Source: Paracoccaceae bacterium
GTDB taxonomy: Bacteria > Pseudomonadota > Alphaproteobacteria > Rhodobacterales > Rhodobacteraceae
Assembly: GCA_022763485.1 (NCBI GenBank)
Contig: JALEGX010000014.1
Location: forward strand, 1-52,536
Length of the DNA stretch: 52,536 nucleotides
Direction of reading: 5' to 3'
In this document: positions 44,005-51,902 of the stretch, one piece after another
Layout of the letters: each line of letters begins with the position of its first letter
How positions within the stretch are numbered: position 1 is the stretch's first letter
The notes under the pieces: model-generated
The model's database searches: none
What the model was told of the DNA's origin: nothing
Seen by the model: only the letters and a program-made list of their open reading frames with translations
Position numbers and translations under genes: made by a program

Positions 44005-44093
44005 TCATTTCTGGATTCACGCAAGGGATTCCGTGTGTTAGCGTCTTTTTGTATCGCACATTTATCGCACAAATTCGCACATGGTATTTTCTT

Positions 44094-45347
44094 ATGGAAA
44101 GGCACTCGATTCTCGGGAACAAAGTGAAGCTTTATCGCCGCCAAAAGGGCGGTAACTGGCACTGTTATACCTTCCTCAAAGGTACAGAGTGGCGCAAAAG
44201 CACAAAGCAGAAGAGCTTGGCGCTTGCCAAGGAAGTCGCTGAAGACTGGTACCTTGAGCTGCGCAACAAAGATCGCTTTGGTGAGCTGGCGCATGGCGCC
44301 ACCTTCGAGAAGGCCGCAAAGACGTTTGAACGTGAATATGAAGCCATCACACAAGGGCGGCGCAGCCCCAAATGGGTGCAAGGTCACAAGGACCGTATCC
44401 GGCTTCACCTTCAACCCCATTTTGGGAAAACACCTGTAAAGGATGTTACCTCCGGTTCTGCCCAAGAATACCGCGTCTACCGCATGTCCAAGCCGGAAGA
44501 TTGGAATGACGAGGAGAAGACGTGGAAGCCGCCAGCCCGCAATACCATCCACAATGAAATCGTGACGCTCAGCATGGTGCTGAAAACGGCGCAGCGTCAT
44601 GGATGGATCGAGACTGTACCGGATCTTTCGGATCCATACCGCCGTCAAAGTAAAATCGAGCATCGCCCGTGGTTCACACCCAGGGAATACAAGCAGCTCT
44701 ATGAAGCAACGCGCAAGAACGCGGCGCACCCGAAGAGCAAACGTTATCAGTGGCACGCTCAGCAACTGCATGACTTCGTGCTCTTTATGGCAAATACAGG
44801 GCTTCGCCCGGATGAGATAAAGCACTTAGAGTTCCGGGATATTGAAGTCGTAGATGACGACTTCTCCGGAGAGCGCATTTTAGAGATTGAGGTGCGTGGT
44901 AAGCGCGGCGTTGGCTATTGTAAGAGCATGCCTGGGGCGGTGCGCCCCTTTGAAAGGCTGCTCTCGCGCCAGCGACCTGACTATATGGTTGAAGACCGGG
45001 AGGACGGCGAAGTAATGCCAAGACCGACGGATCTTCTCTTTCCCAATGAGTTTAAGAAAATGTTCAATGGCATTCTTGTGGAGAATGACCTTAAGCTTGA
45101 TCGCCATGGCAAAGCTCGCACGGCTTATAGCTTGCGTCACAGCTATATCTGTTTCCGTTTGCTCGAAGGAGCAGACATCTATCAGGTTGCCAAAAACTGC
45201 CGTACTAGCGTTGAGATGATCGAAAAGCACTATGCTGCCCATCTCAAAGACATGATCGACACGTCGCTGGTGAATGTTCGCAAGAGCCGCAGTAATAAAT
45301 CGAGAAATAGCTCGGGCACTATTCCTGAAATTCACCTTGACGAATAG
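44094..45347 (+). CDS. Tyrosine recombinase/phage-type integrase
   Basis: This 417-residue protein has an N-terminal SAM-like core-binding part (about residues 60-180) and a C-terminal catalytic domain with Arg238 in NTGLRPDE, Arg348-His349 in YSLRHSY and the nucleophile Tyr380 in EKHYAAHL. The usual first His of HxLR is Tyr, and the usual GH before the tyrosine is CR, as in the RTSVEMIEKHY subgroup of integrases. The ATG at 44094 is used because the longer frame runs through the tRNA terminator. Directly beside tRNA-fMet, it is the probable integrase of the island. Confidence 0.9.
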   Translation: MERHSILGNKVKLYRRQKGGNWHCYTFLKGTEWRKSTKQKSLALAKEVAEDWYLELRNKDRFGELAHGATFEKAAKTFEREYEAITQGRRSPKWVQGHKDRIRLHLQPHFGKTPVKDVTSGSAQEYRVYRMSKPEDWNDEEKTWKPPARNTIHNEIVTLSMVLKTAQRHGWIETVPDLSDPYRRQSKIEHRPWFTPREYKQLYEATRKNAAHPKSKRYQWHAQQLHDFVLFMANTGLRPDEIKHLEFRDIEVVDDDFSGERILEIEVRGKRGVGYCKSMPGAVRPFERLLSRQRPDYMVEDREDGEVMPRPTDLLFPNEFKKMFNGILVENDLKLDRHGKARTAYSLRHSYICFRLLEGADIYQVAKNCRTSVEMIEKHYAAHLKDMIDTSLVNVRKSRSNKSRNSSGTIPEIHLDE

Positions 45348-45439
45348 TATCTTAGCAGAGTGATTCGAAGTGCTGGGGCTAGATTCACGTTCAGCTTTCT
45401 GCGAATGTCCCCGCCGAACTAACAAATGATGGAAGCGCT

Positions 45440-45760
45440 ATGTCCGCGATTGACCTCGACAGCCTCGAGCTGGGAGAGCTGAAAGAACTGCAAAAAGATG
45501 TGGCTAAGGCCATTGCAAGCTTTGAAGCTCGTAAGCTTAAAGAAGCACGTGCCAAGGTAACGGCTGCCGCTCAAGAACTGGGGTACTCTCTGGAGGAATT
45601 GGTTGGCGGCAAAGCCAAAGGCACTAAACCTGCCGCCACTCCTAAATACCGCCATCCAGAAAATGCAGAACTGACATGGAGCGGGCGTGGTCGTCAGCCA
45701 GCTTGGTTCAAAGAAGCCGTTGCGGGTGGCGTTTCGCCGGATGATCTGGAAATCGGGTAA
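45440..45760 (+). CDS. H-NS family nucleoid-associated protein
   Basis: This 106-residue protein has an N-terminal coiled coil (about residues 5-50) for oligomer formation and a C-terminal H-NS DNA-binding motif, TWSGRGRQPAWF near residue 80, preceded by KYRHPENAEL. It is of the HvrA/H-NS type found in Rhodobacteraceae. Its place next to the integrase suggests it silences island genes or modulates host genes. Confidence 0.88.
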   Translation: MSAIDLDSLELGELKELQKDVAKAIASFEARKLKEARAKVTAAAQELGYSLEELVGGKAKGTKPAATPKYRHPENAELTWSGRGRQPAWFKEAVAGGVSPDDLEIG

Positions 45761-45810
45761 CGCACTTACTCTTTAGAGTACTCGTACTCCAAACCGATTT
45801 GCACAGCTTG

Positions 45811-45840
45811 CATACCCACAGATTCAAATCCGTGGGTATG
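45811..45840. terminator. Strong hairpin after the H-NS-like gene
   Basis: CATACCCAC (45811-45819) pairs perfectly with GTGGGTATG (45832-45840). The loop can pair further (GATT with AATC), giving an almost continuous palindrome of 30 bases. Only TGTT follows, so it may be a weak terminator or a protein-binding dyad. Confidence 0.5.
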
Positions 45841-45956
45841 TGTTAGAGTTCTAAGTAGGCGGTTCACTCGAGCCGAAGAAACTTAATGCAACTGTAACAC
45901 ACAGAAGTTCTATATTCCGCGATAATGAACTTTCTTCAACCTTGAGGAGAAAGTTC

Positions 45957-46403
45957 ATGAAGCCGATCTCGACACAACACTCGTACGAAGTAACATCTTG
46001 TCCTCATGAGGCTTTCGGGCCGTCAGGCGTGCAAAGTGATGAGATTGTATCTCTTGTCAACGCAGACGGAAACAATTCCGTTCCGCTCCTCGATCCGATT
46101 GTAAAAACCAGTATACGTGCGGGGGTGATTTCAGGAGTTGCCTGTGCCGCTGCTGTTACGCTTGCTCGAGAAGGGATAGGAGCTTCTCTTCTGAGGAGTT
46201 CAAGTGCAGGTGCCCTTGCTGGGGCGGGGATTGGTCTTGTCGGGGGGGTATTACTAAGCGGCAGTTTTAGAGCCGGGGTCCGACACGGGTATGTTTCCGG
46301 ACTACTGGGCAGTCAAAAGGCTGCAAAAGGGGAAGAGGCTTCACAGCCTTATGTCAAGCGCCTTCAAAGAGAAGAGAGCAGAGTCTCAGAAGTTGGGCGT
46401 TGA
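45957..46403 (+). CDS. Small protein with glycine/alanine-rich membrane-like segments
   Basis: This 148-residue protein starts at the ATG at 45957 after GAGGAGA. The N-terminal half is polar. Residues of about 55-110 hold two hydrophobic, Gly/Ala-rich stretches (VISGVACAAAVTLA and AGALAGAGIGLVGGVLLSG) of glycine-zipper character. The C-terminus is charged. No family is recognised. It may insert in the membrane. The neighbouring gene at 46541 has a similar zipper. Confidence 0.6.
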   Translation: MKPISTQHSYEVTSCPHEAFGPSGVQSDEIVSLVNADGNNSVPLLDPIVKTSIRAGVISGVACAAAVTLAREGIGASLLRSSSAGALAGAGIGLVGGVLLSGSFRAGVRHGYVSGLLGSQKAAKGEEASQPYVKRLQREESRVSEVGR

Positions 46404-46540
46404 GGCATGACATTCGTCAGTAGAAAACTGCCAAGATCTGCTACACGTTCCTCACGAAGATGTGACTTAAAGCTAAGATTTGAACGCTTAAGTTAGCGAT
46501 AACTGCATCGATGGTCGTTGCGGTTTTTCGGGAGTGCCAA

Positions 46541-46756
46541 ATGACAAAGCGTGAAATTTCAAGCGAGGAATACGAGGAAATCTATACCAAACATGAAGAC
46601 ACAGCTATTGAAGATATGATCGTAGGCGGCGCTGTCGGTTTTGTGACCGGCGGGCCTGTAGGAGCTGCGGTAGGAGCCGCTACCGGGTTTGCTACAGGCG
46701 AAGCTCGTAGTCGTGCTGCGATAAAGCGCGAAGTCGCTGAGCGTGAGAACAATTAG
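46541..46756 (+). CDS. Small glycine-zipper protein
   Basis: This 71-residue protein has an acidic N-terminus (residues 1-27), a glycine zipper (VGGAVGFVTGGPVGAAVGAA, about residues 28-47) and a basic C-terminal helix. Its ATG at 46541 follows GGGAGTGCCAA. Glycine zippers occur in small membrane proteins and in some pore-forming toxins. Function is unknown. Confidence 0.6.
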   Translation: MTKREISSEEYEEIYTKHEDTAIEDMIVGGAVGFVTGGPVGAAVGAATGFATGEARSRAAIKREVAERENN

Positions 46757-46781
46757 AAGCCAACTCTTTTGAAAATTCAGG

Positions 46782-46809
46782 CTGCCCACTACTACTGTTA
46801 AGTGGGCAG
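46782..46809. terminator. Hairpin after the glycine-zipper gene
   Basis: CTGCCCACT (46782-46790) pairs perfectly with AGTGGGCAG (46801-46809) around a 10-base loop. It lies 25 bases after the stop and before a convergent gene, so it probably ends transcription. A T-run is short (TTGT). Confidence 0.5.
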
Positions 46810-46870
46810 TTGTCGTCAGGTCCTTAGGTGTTTGCTCGACACTTGACCCAGAAGAGTAAAAGACTACTAG

Positions 46871-47053
46871 TCAATGACTACTTGCCTTAGCGCGTTCTTG
46901 AACCGCCCGTAGTTTTTCAAAACACTGTATGAACAATGCGCACTCGGGCTGCTGAGGCAGGTCCGATTGCAGCAAGAAACACAGCGCCTCTCTCGCTTGA
47001 TCAGCCGCGAAGATTGCGGCGTTAATGGCATCATCTGAATGTCGTTTGGTCAT
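46871..47053 (-). CDS. Small helical protein coupled to the short recombinase
   Basis: This 60-residue, mostly helical protein has no recognised family. Its ATG at 47053 follows GGGGAG and overlaps the recombinase stop by four bases (ATGA), so the two are translated together. It contains three cysteines (in EALCFLL, PECALF and IQCFEK). It may be an accessory factor of the recombinase, which is inference from coupling. Confidence 0.55.
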   Translation of the reverse strand: MTKRHSDDAINAAIFAADQAREALCFLLQSDLPQQPECALFIQCFEKLRAVQERAKASSH

Positions 47054-47628
47054 TTCAATACTCCCCATAATTGACGTGCGTGATCTCTGAGTTCCGCACC
47101 GATCAGCGCGCCGTAGTGGTCGTTAGCACGTTGGGTGCGGTGGCCAAGCAAAGCGCGGCGTACATGATCTGGAGTGCTATGCAGCTTGCCTCGATCATTG
47201 TAGCTGTGGCGGAAGGTTTTGCTGTTGGCGAGGCTGCCGGTGATGCCAGCGGCTTCCAGAACTTCTTTGATCCTGCGACGCGCTGTCCAACGGCTATAGG
47301 ACCAAAAGCGACCATCAGCCGAGACGGGCAGGGCAACCAGCCTTGTGACCAGCTTCTTGGGCACTGGCACCGCACGTATGGCAGGGCGCTTGCGCTGTTT
47401 GAGGGTATGAAACACCACCAAGTGCTCATCCGTATCCAGACAGTTCAGACGTAGCGCCAGCGCTTCAGAGAGGCGGCAACCTGTGACATAGAGCAGCTCA
47501 CACAATAGGCGCGTATCCATTGGGAAACGCTCAAGCACCTTCATCAATCGCCGTTCCTGATCCAGCGTGAAACTCTTGCGGTGGGCATAGAGCTGATGGC
47601 GTATCTCCGGTGATAACGGGTTTTTCAA
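47050..47628 (-). CDS. Short tyrosine recombinase (catalytic domain only)
   Basis: This 192-residue protein is almost only the catalytic domain of a tyrosine recombinase, without the usual N-terminal core-binding domain. Catalytic residues are Arg52 (TGCRLSE), Lys77 (TLKQRK), Arg139-His140 (FRHSYN), His162 (LLGHR) and Tyr171 (DHYGAL). The TTG at 47628 after GGAGA gives the best start. The ATG at 47733 would place the start inside the divergent promoter region. Similar short recombinases occur on plasmids and integrative elements, as far as I recall. Confidence 0.8.
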   Translation of the reverse strand: MKNPLSPEIRHQLYAHRKSFTLDQERRLMKVLERFPMDTRLLCELLYVTGCRLSEALALRLNCLDTDEHLVVFHTLKQRKRPAIRAVPVPKKLVTRLVALPVSADGRFWSYSRWTARRRIKEVLEAAGITGSLANSKTFRHSYNDRGKLHSTPDHVRRALLGHRTQRANDHYGALIGAELRDHARQLWGVLK

Positions 47629-47648
47629 GGGCAGTCTCCGCGCTGCAC

Positions 47649-47790
47649 CCAAATAGACTATTCGGGTGCAAGCCCCTATATAACAGGAGCTTAGAGCGCG
47701 TATTTGCTGCGGGATGTATTGTCTGAAATTCATAAATTAGTGAATTGTATCAGACAGATACCCATATAATCACCCGAATAGTCTATTTGG
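47649..47790. repeat. Perfect 20-bp inverted repeats framing a divergent promoter
   Basis: CCAAATAGACTATTCGGGTG (47649-47668) recurs inverted at 47771-47790, 102 bases apart. The left copy is itself a dyad (47644-47670). The interval is AT-rich and contains TATAAT (47765-47770) next to the right repeat, a TATATA tract (47678-47683) near the left one, and an inner inverted repeat (47720-47732 with 47741-47756). The repeats are either operators or recombination sites. Confidence 0.75.
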
Positions 47791-47838
47791 TAGCACTGGA
47801 GGCATTCTTTTCCTGGTCTTCTGTGCTGGAGCAGTCAC

Positions 47839-48027
47839 ATGCCTCAATTGAACCAATACGCAGTTACCTTGAAAGACGGGCGGGTCTTCACCGTCAACAC
47901 ACCGAACCACCACGCCAATCACAGCGATGCCGAGTTTAAAGATCATCTGCTGGATGTCTTGAAGCAGACCGTGGCAGGCGTGATTGCGGTTGGCATTGGC
48001 GGCATCCTCTTCAAAGGCAAAGTATGA
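47839..48027 (+). CDS. Small protein with one C-terminal membrane segment
   Basis: This 62-residue protein has a polar N-terminal part rich in His and Asn and one hydrophobic segment (about residues 44-58, VAGVIAVGIGGILF). No family is recognised. Its stop overlaps the start of the next gene (ATGA). It is the first gene downstream of the repeat-framed promoter. Confidence 0.55.
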   Translation: MPQLNQYAVTLKDGRVFTVNTPNHHANHSDAEFKDHLLDVLKQTVAGVIAVGIGGILFKGKV

Positions 48028-48626
48028 ACCGTGGGTTTTGGCTGGCAGCAGGGCTGGCGGCGCTAGTGAGCTGGCCAGCCCATACTCAGGAGTTGCCAGA
48101 AGATTTTCTCATCAACAGCATTCCAAATCGATCTGACAAGCGCTTGAGCGATCCCCGCATCGTCTGCGCGGCAGGTCGGCACGCTGCTGCTGAGAAGCGG
48201 GCGGTCGAGAATTCCGGCGTAGAGCCAATAGATGCTGCTGAATTTTGTCCGGCGATCATTGCGGAGGCTGTGAAACGTGGTAACGCTGCGGATCTTTACA
48301 GCGCTATGCAGCCGGGCAGGGCTGCCGCTGAGCTACAGGCTGTGTTGGTAGCCGCTGCAAACGGCCAGAGCCACTATGAGAACGCAGCAGGCGTGCACAA
48401 ATCCCTTCATTGCGAGCTGGCATTCGACGTGGGTTACATTTACGGACATGCCAACCCCGATCAACCGATTATGGCCGATTTGTCTGCCGATGAAATCGAC
48501 GCCATCATTGCTCAATGTTTCAATACAGATGAAGGCGCAGCAGTTGGGGCTACAATGTGGGCAGGGGCACGATTGGCGCAGCGATACTTGAAATCACCCC
48601 CTCATTGGATGCATGCGCCATCCTGA
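48024..48626 (+). CDS. Exported protein with four conserved-looking cysteines
   Basis: This 200-residue protein begins with a signal peptide (MNRGFWLAAGLAALVSWPAHT, likely cut near residue 21). The mature part has four cysteines (in IVCAAG, EFCPAI, LHCELA and AQCFNT), enough for two disulfides in the periplasm. No family is recognised. It is coupled to the 62-residue membrane protein gene, and its 3' end overlaps the convergent coiled-coil gene by 25 bases. Confidence 0.6.
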   Translation: MNRGFWLAAGLAALVSWPAHTQELPEDFLINSIPNRSDKRLSDPRIVCAAGRHAAAEKRAVENSGVEPIDAAEFCPAIIAEAVKRGNAADLYSAMQPGRAAAELQAVLVAAANGQSHYENAAGVHKSLHCELAFDVGYIYGHANPDQPIMADLSADEIDAIIAQCFNTDEGAAVGATMWAGARLAQRYLKSPPHWMHAPS

Positions 48627-49726
48627 GCGGGGGCAGTTCTCGCTGGAGCTGCGGCAGGGTGCTTGGGTGTCGATACTTCCACTTCACAGCTCTCAAAGCC
48701 CGTTGATACTGAAGGTGGAGTAATGCCATTGGCAGCGAGAATGCTTTTCATATCGGCCGTTGCGCTTGCCACCTCCTCCCGGTCTACGGCCAGAGTGGAC
48801 TGCGAAACCGGTGACCGAATGGAGAAGGCCTCAGTTTGATCACTGACGGCAATCAATGCGTTTCTTTCTTCTAACCTGGCCGTTGCAGCCGCATTAACGG
48901 CAACACCAGCAGCAACCATCTGATCTGGCGTGAGCCCTGCACGCTCTGCATTACGACGGTTTTCTCCGTCAAGCTCTCGCGCCGCTGTTTGGGTCGCCTG
49001 ATCGACGTAGGCCGTCAGAGCATCACCGGTTAGCCCTTGCGCTTTTCCAGCATTCATAGCCTCAACTCCGGCCTCTTTCAGATAGGCTGCGCGCATTTCA
49101 GCGGCTTTCTGTTTGGCCTGGTCGATTTCGTCCTGATCAGCACCCGCTTTGACCAGGCCAAAGACGTTGTTGCCTGCGAGCAAGGCTTCCCCTTTAAACT
49201 GGCCGACGCGATCTCCGTTTTGTTTGGCTTTCTCAATATCCGCCTGAATCCGAGCACGGTTCATGCGATAGGCGGAAATATCTGCTCCATTGGCTGCGGC
49301 GAGCTGGTCGATCCGCAGGGCGCTTTGCGTTTCATAGGTGTTGAATGCTGCGCTCAGCTCATCATGGTGACGTTGTAGCGTGTGGATCTGCTCCATCGAC
49401 ATTTCTGTGACATGCACGCCCTGAAGGTAGCTGGCATCAGCCACGATCCGGCTGGTGTTCTGGCGGATGGAGCTGACAGCGCGGGGTAGGGCGGTTTGCA
49501 ACTGTTGAAGCTGTCCCAGCGATCCTGACAGTACTTGGCTGCCATGGCTGTCCAATGTTCTGAGCTGATCTTCTAGTGCGGCGATCTGTTCGTCGCTTTC
49601 ACCGTCACGCTGGGTGAATGAGGCGTTCGCAATCGCTTGCTCAATCTCGCCACGGGCGATGTCTAGGAGAGACTGCAATTGCTCGCGGAGCTGATCTTCA
49701 ATGTTCTGTTGTGGCGTTTCGCTCAT
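48602..49726 (-). CDS. Long coiled-coil protein of unknown function
   Basis: This 374-residue protein is Gln/Glu/Ala-rich and predicted by eye to be largely helical coiled coil (residues 5-130 and 150-300), with no signal peptide or membrane segment. The C-terminus is Pro/Ala-rich. I do not recognise a family. It could be a structural or filament protein of the element. The 3' overlap with the exported protein gene suggests a compact, evolved locus. Confidence 0.55.
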   Translation of the reverse strand: MSETPQQNIEDQLREQLQSLLDIARGEIEQAIANASFTQRDGESDEQIAALEDQLRTLDSHGSQVLSGSLGQLQQLQTALPRAVSSIRQNTSRIVADASYLQGVHVTEMSMEQIHTLQRHHDELSAAFNTYETQSALRIDQLAAANGADISAYRMNRARIQADIEKAKQNGDRVGQFKGEALLAGNNVFGLVKAGADQDEIDQAKQKAAEMRAAYLKEAGVEAMNAGKAQGLTGDALTAYVDQATQTAARELDGENRRNAERAGLTPDQMVAAGVAVNAAATARLEERNALIAVSDQTEAFSIRSPVSQSTLAVDREEVASATADMKSILAANGITPPSVSTGFESCEVEVSTPKHPAAAPARTAPAQDGACIQ

Positions 49727-49877
49727 CCGCTATTATAGCGCGAACATAAAGAGAACAAAAGGAATTTCTTCCTCGGAGCACAGCTGTATCCCTATCAACT
49801 TAGTTATCAGCCTAACGACGAGGATACCCGTTGAAATATTTGACAAAAATTGATCGCTAGTACAGAGTTTAGCTACC

Positions 49878-50438
49878 ATGGACAAACGAATCCGAGAGTT
49901 GAAAATCTTGGGGAAAAGTAAAGAATCTGGTCATCCCAACATAAAAGAACGGTTGGAAAACAATTTGATCCTAGTCATTCTAGGAACAGCTTTTGCTGCT
50001 TTCGTTTCTGGCTTTGGCGGCATAGTAGCTGTTATTGATTTGTTTGAACTTGGCATTTATCAAAAAAGCTACATCTCGAAACTTAAACGAAACGAGCGGC
50101 TCTGGCTGCGCGTCAACGGCATAAGCAGCATTGACGGTCGAGAAATACGAATTCTAATAAATGCTAATGGAGTACGATATTCTTATCCTTCCGATGAGGT
50201 CTGGACAACTGCTGAACCCAACTCAGTCTCTGAGCAATTCCCAGTCATTGGGGATGCTGATGCGCTATTTGTAGAGTTTTCAGCGATCGAGAAAATTTCG
50301 ACAGGGGCTGAAAATAGATTTCAGGCACCACAAGTTTTTCAGGTTCCAACGATTCCTTTCAAAGGTCAATTTGAGCTTATAGACAACAGCGGCAAATATG
50401 CCAGAGTCAACTATGAAGTTTTTCGATCTTCCAAGTGA
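49878..50438 (+). CDS. Membrane-anchored protein of unknown function
   Basis: This 186-residue protein has a basic N-terminus and one or two hydrophobic segments (about residues 30-60), then a soluble domain (about 65-186) of mostly beta character. The gene is clearly more AT-rich than the genes on the left side of the window, a sign of recent transfer. No family is recognised. Confidence 0.55.
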   Translation: MDKRIRELKILGKSKESGHPNIKERLENNLILVILGTAFAAFVSGFGGIVAVIDLFELGIYQKSYISKLKRNERLWLRVNGISSIDGREIRILINANGVRYSYPSDEVWTTAEPNSVSEQFPVIGDADALFVEFSAIEKISTGAENRFQAPQVFQVPTIPFKGQFELIDNSGKYARVNYEVFRSSK

Positions 50439-50643
50439 CTTAACACTATTGGAGGTACTGTTCAGCGGCACACGATGCAACATGGCTTGTTGTCGCTTGG
50501 GAAAGCCGAAACCGCCAGTTCTTGCAAATCTAAGAATACGAAGGCAGATGACTTCAGACCCGCAGTGGCGGGCAGGAATTTTGCAATCCTGGTGCTTCTG
50601 ATCCTAGTCTGTCGTCGAATCGAAAGCCACGAAGGAAGCCGAC

Positions 50644-50970
50644 ATGGCAAAAAAGAAGATAAACCATCGGAAACGGGCTCGCCGAGTGTGGCCACGCCTT
50701 GTTAGGATCGCTAAGTCGAAGAAGTTTGATACCTATGGTGAAAACGCCGCCTCTATCGGCCTGCATCATCGCAGCGCCACGTGGTACCTTGGTGTGATTC
50801 AGTACGAATGTAATCTCCGCCGCTTACCACCACTTCAAGCATTGGTAGTTAGCAAAAAGACGCGCGAACCAGGCAATGGCTATACCGCAACTCCGAAAAA
50901 GGGGCCTGCATACGACAAGGCAGTACGTCGGGTTTGGGCATACGACTGGCCCGAAACGCCACCTTTCTAG
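50644..50970 (+). CDS. Small basic protein with LPPLQALVV-type motif
   Basis: This 108-residue protein starts with a strongly basic stretch (MAKKKINHRKRARRVWPR). It then has HHRSATWYLGVIQYECNLRR and the motif LPPLQALVVSKKTREPGNGY (about residues 59-78). I associate an L-PP-L-x-LVV-x-K-x3-PG-x-G pattern with a widespread uncharacterised family in mobile elements, but I cannot name a function. ATG follows AAGGAAGCCGAC. Confidence 0.55.
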   Translation: MAKKKINHRKRARRVWPRLVRIAKSKKFDTYGENAASIGLHHRSATWYLGVIQYECNLRRLPPLQALVVSKKTREPGNGYTATPKKGPAYDKAVRRVWAYDWPETPPF

Positions 50971-51031
50971 AGCGGTTTACTCTCGCCAAGCTAGAGAGGG
51001 CGCACTATCTAAGGTGCGATCCCACCTCAAT

Positions 51032-51685
51032 CTATGTTCGCGCAAGCATCTTGGGCGAAGTCTCTTCGTCTTTTAACCAGCCTAGCAACGTGGGTGCATG
51101 ATAGCTTTCACCGTCCCGACCCAATACACGGTTCCTTATCTCATCGAAAGCGTTAAGATAACTGCTATAACTTTCAACGTTCAACTCACCCGGCGTAGGA
51201 AGCAAGTCCCCGATATTTCCTTTGTAGCCGTCAACAGCAATGGAGATTGCGGCACGGCCATTTGAAAGACTGGCTTGTGCGGCCATTTCCGGCAACGAGG
51301 CTTTCACCTCTGCACCCATCTCTTGGTAAGCTGCGTATAGCCTCACGGCGACGCCAAATTCATAACTTCTGCCACTTTCCTTATCTTTGACTATCGCAAA
51401 CTTCTTCGCCTCTTGAATCACACCTGACGAAACTTTGTCCAACTGACCCCCAAAAATCGAAAAAAAACCCTTCGCTTTCACTGCCTCACTATCAGAGAAC
51501 TGCAGAACCTTTATCTCATGCCTGTTCAGGACAGAGTTCTTTTCCTTTAGATTACCTAGCGCATCAATGATTTGAGAAATGGCGACTCCAGCAACTGTTA
51601 CCAAGTTCGGAACATCAACATTAACCTCACTGCCAGACTTAAAGTCCTTACCATCAACCACAAGTTCAAAATCATCCGAGGCCAT
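51032..51685 (-). CDS. Protein of unknown function
   Basis: This 217-residue protein is acidic and soluble, with no signal peptide or membrane segment. The N-terminal half has short beta strands, and the C-terminal half ends in ESYHAPTLLGWLKDEE. The ATG at 51685 follows AAGGAAAAAAA. It is AT-rich compared with the first 43 kb and is convergent with the small basic protein gene. No family is recognised. Confidence 0.5.
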   Translation of the reverse strand: MASDDFELVVDGKDFKSGSEVNVDVPNLVTVAGVAISQIIDALGNLKEKNSVLNRHEIKVLQFSDSEAVKAKGFFSIFGGQLDKVSSGVIQEAKKFAIVKDKESGRSYEFGVAVRLYAAYQEMGAEVKASLPEMAAQASLSNGRAAISIAVDGYKGNIGDLLPTPGELNVESYSSYLNAFDEIRNRVLGRDGESYHAPTLLGWLKDEETSPKMLART

Positions 51686-51902
51686 TTTTTTTCCTTGTCT
51701 ATCTAAGTGCTAAGAAGGTATTCGCTGCGACCCTTTTAGATTCGGGCATCGACAGCCAATTAGTGATTTTTTCAGGCACTATGCGGTCACTCCTGCGAAA
51801 ACGGAGCTGTTACGCACAGAAGCGCAAGATCCCGCTTCGCCCCTCACTGGTGGCGCCAAAAGAGGCACTATTGAGGTGGCTTGGGGCTGGGTTGCGTCAC
51901 TG

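Noticed and set aside
45820-45831. GATTCAAATC as a tRNA T-loop remnant (possible attachment-site copy)
   Set aside because: It is the loop of a 9-bp palindromic hairpin, and no acceptor or anticodon arm can be built around it; it matches the tRNA-fMet 3' end for only about 9 bases.
47649-47790. Inverted repeats as ends of an insertion sequence
   Set aside because: The interval of 102 bases has no gene, there are no clear target-site duplications, and the repeats sit exactly at divergent promoters.
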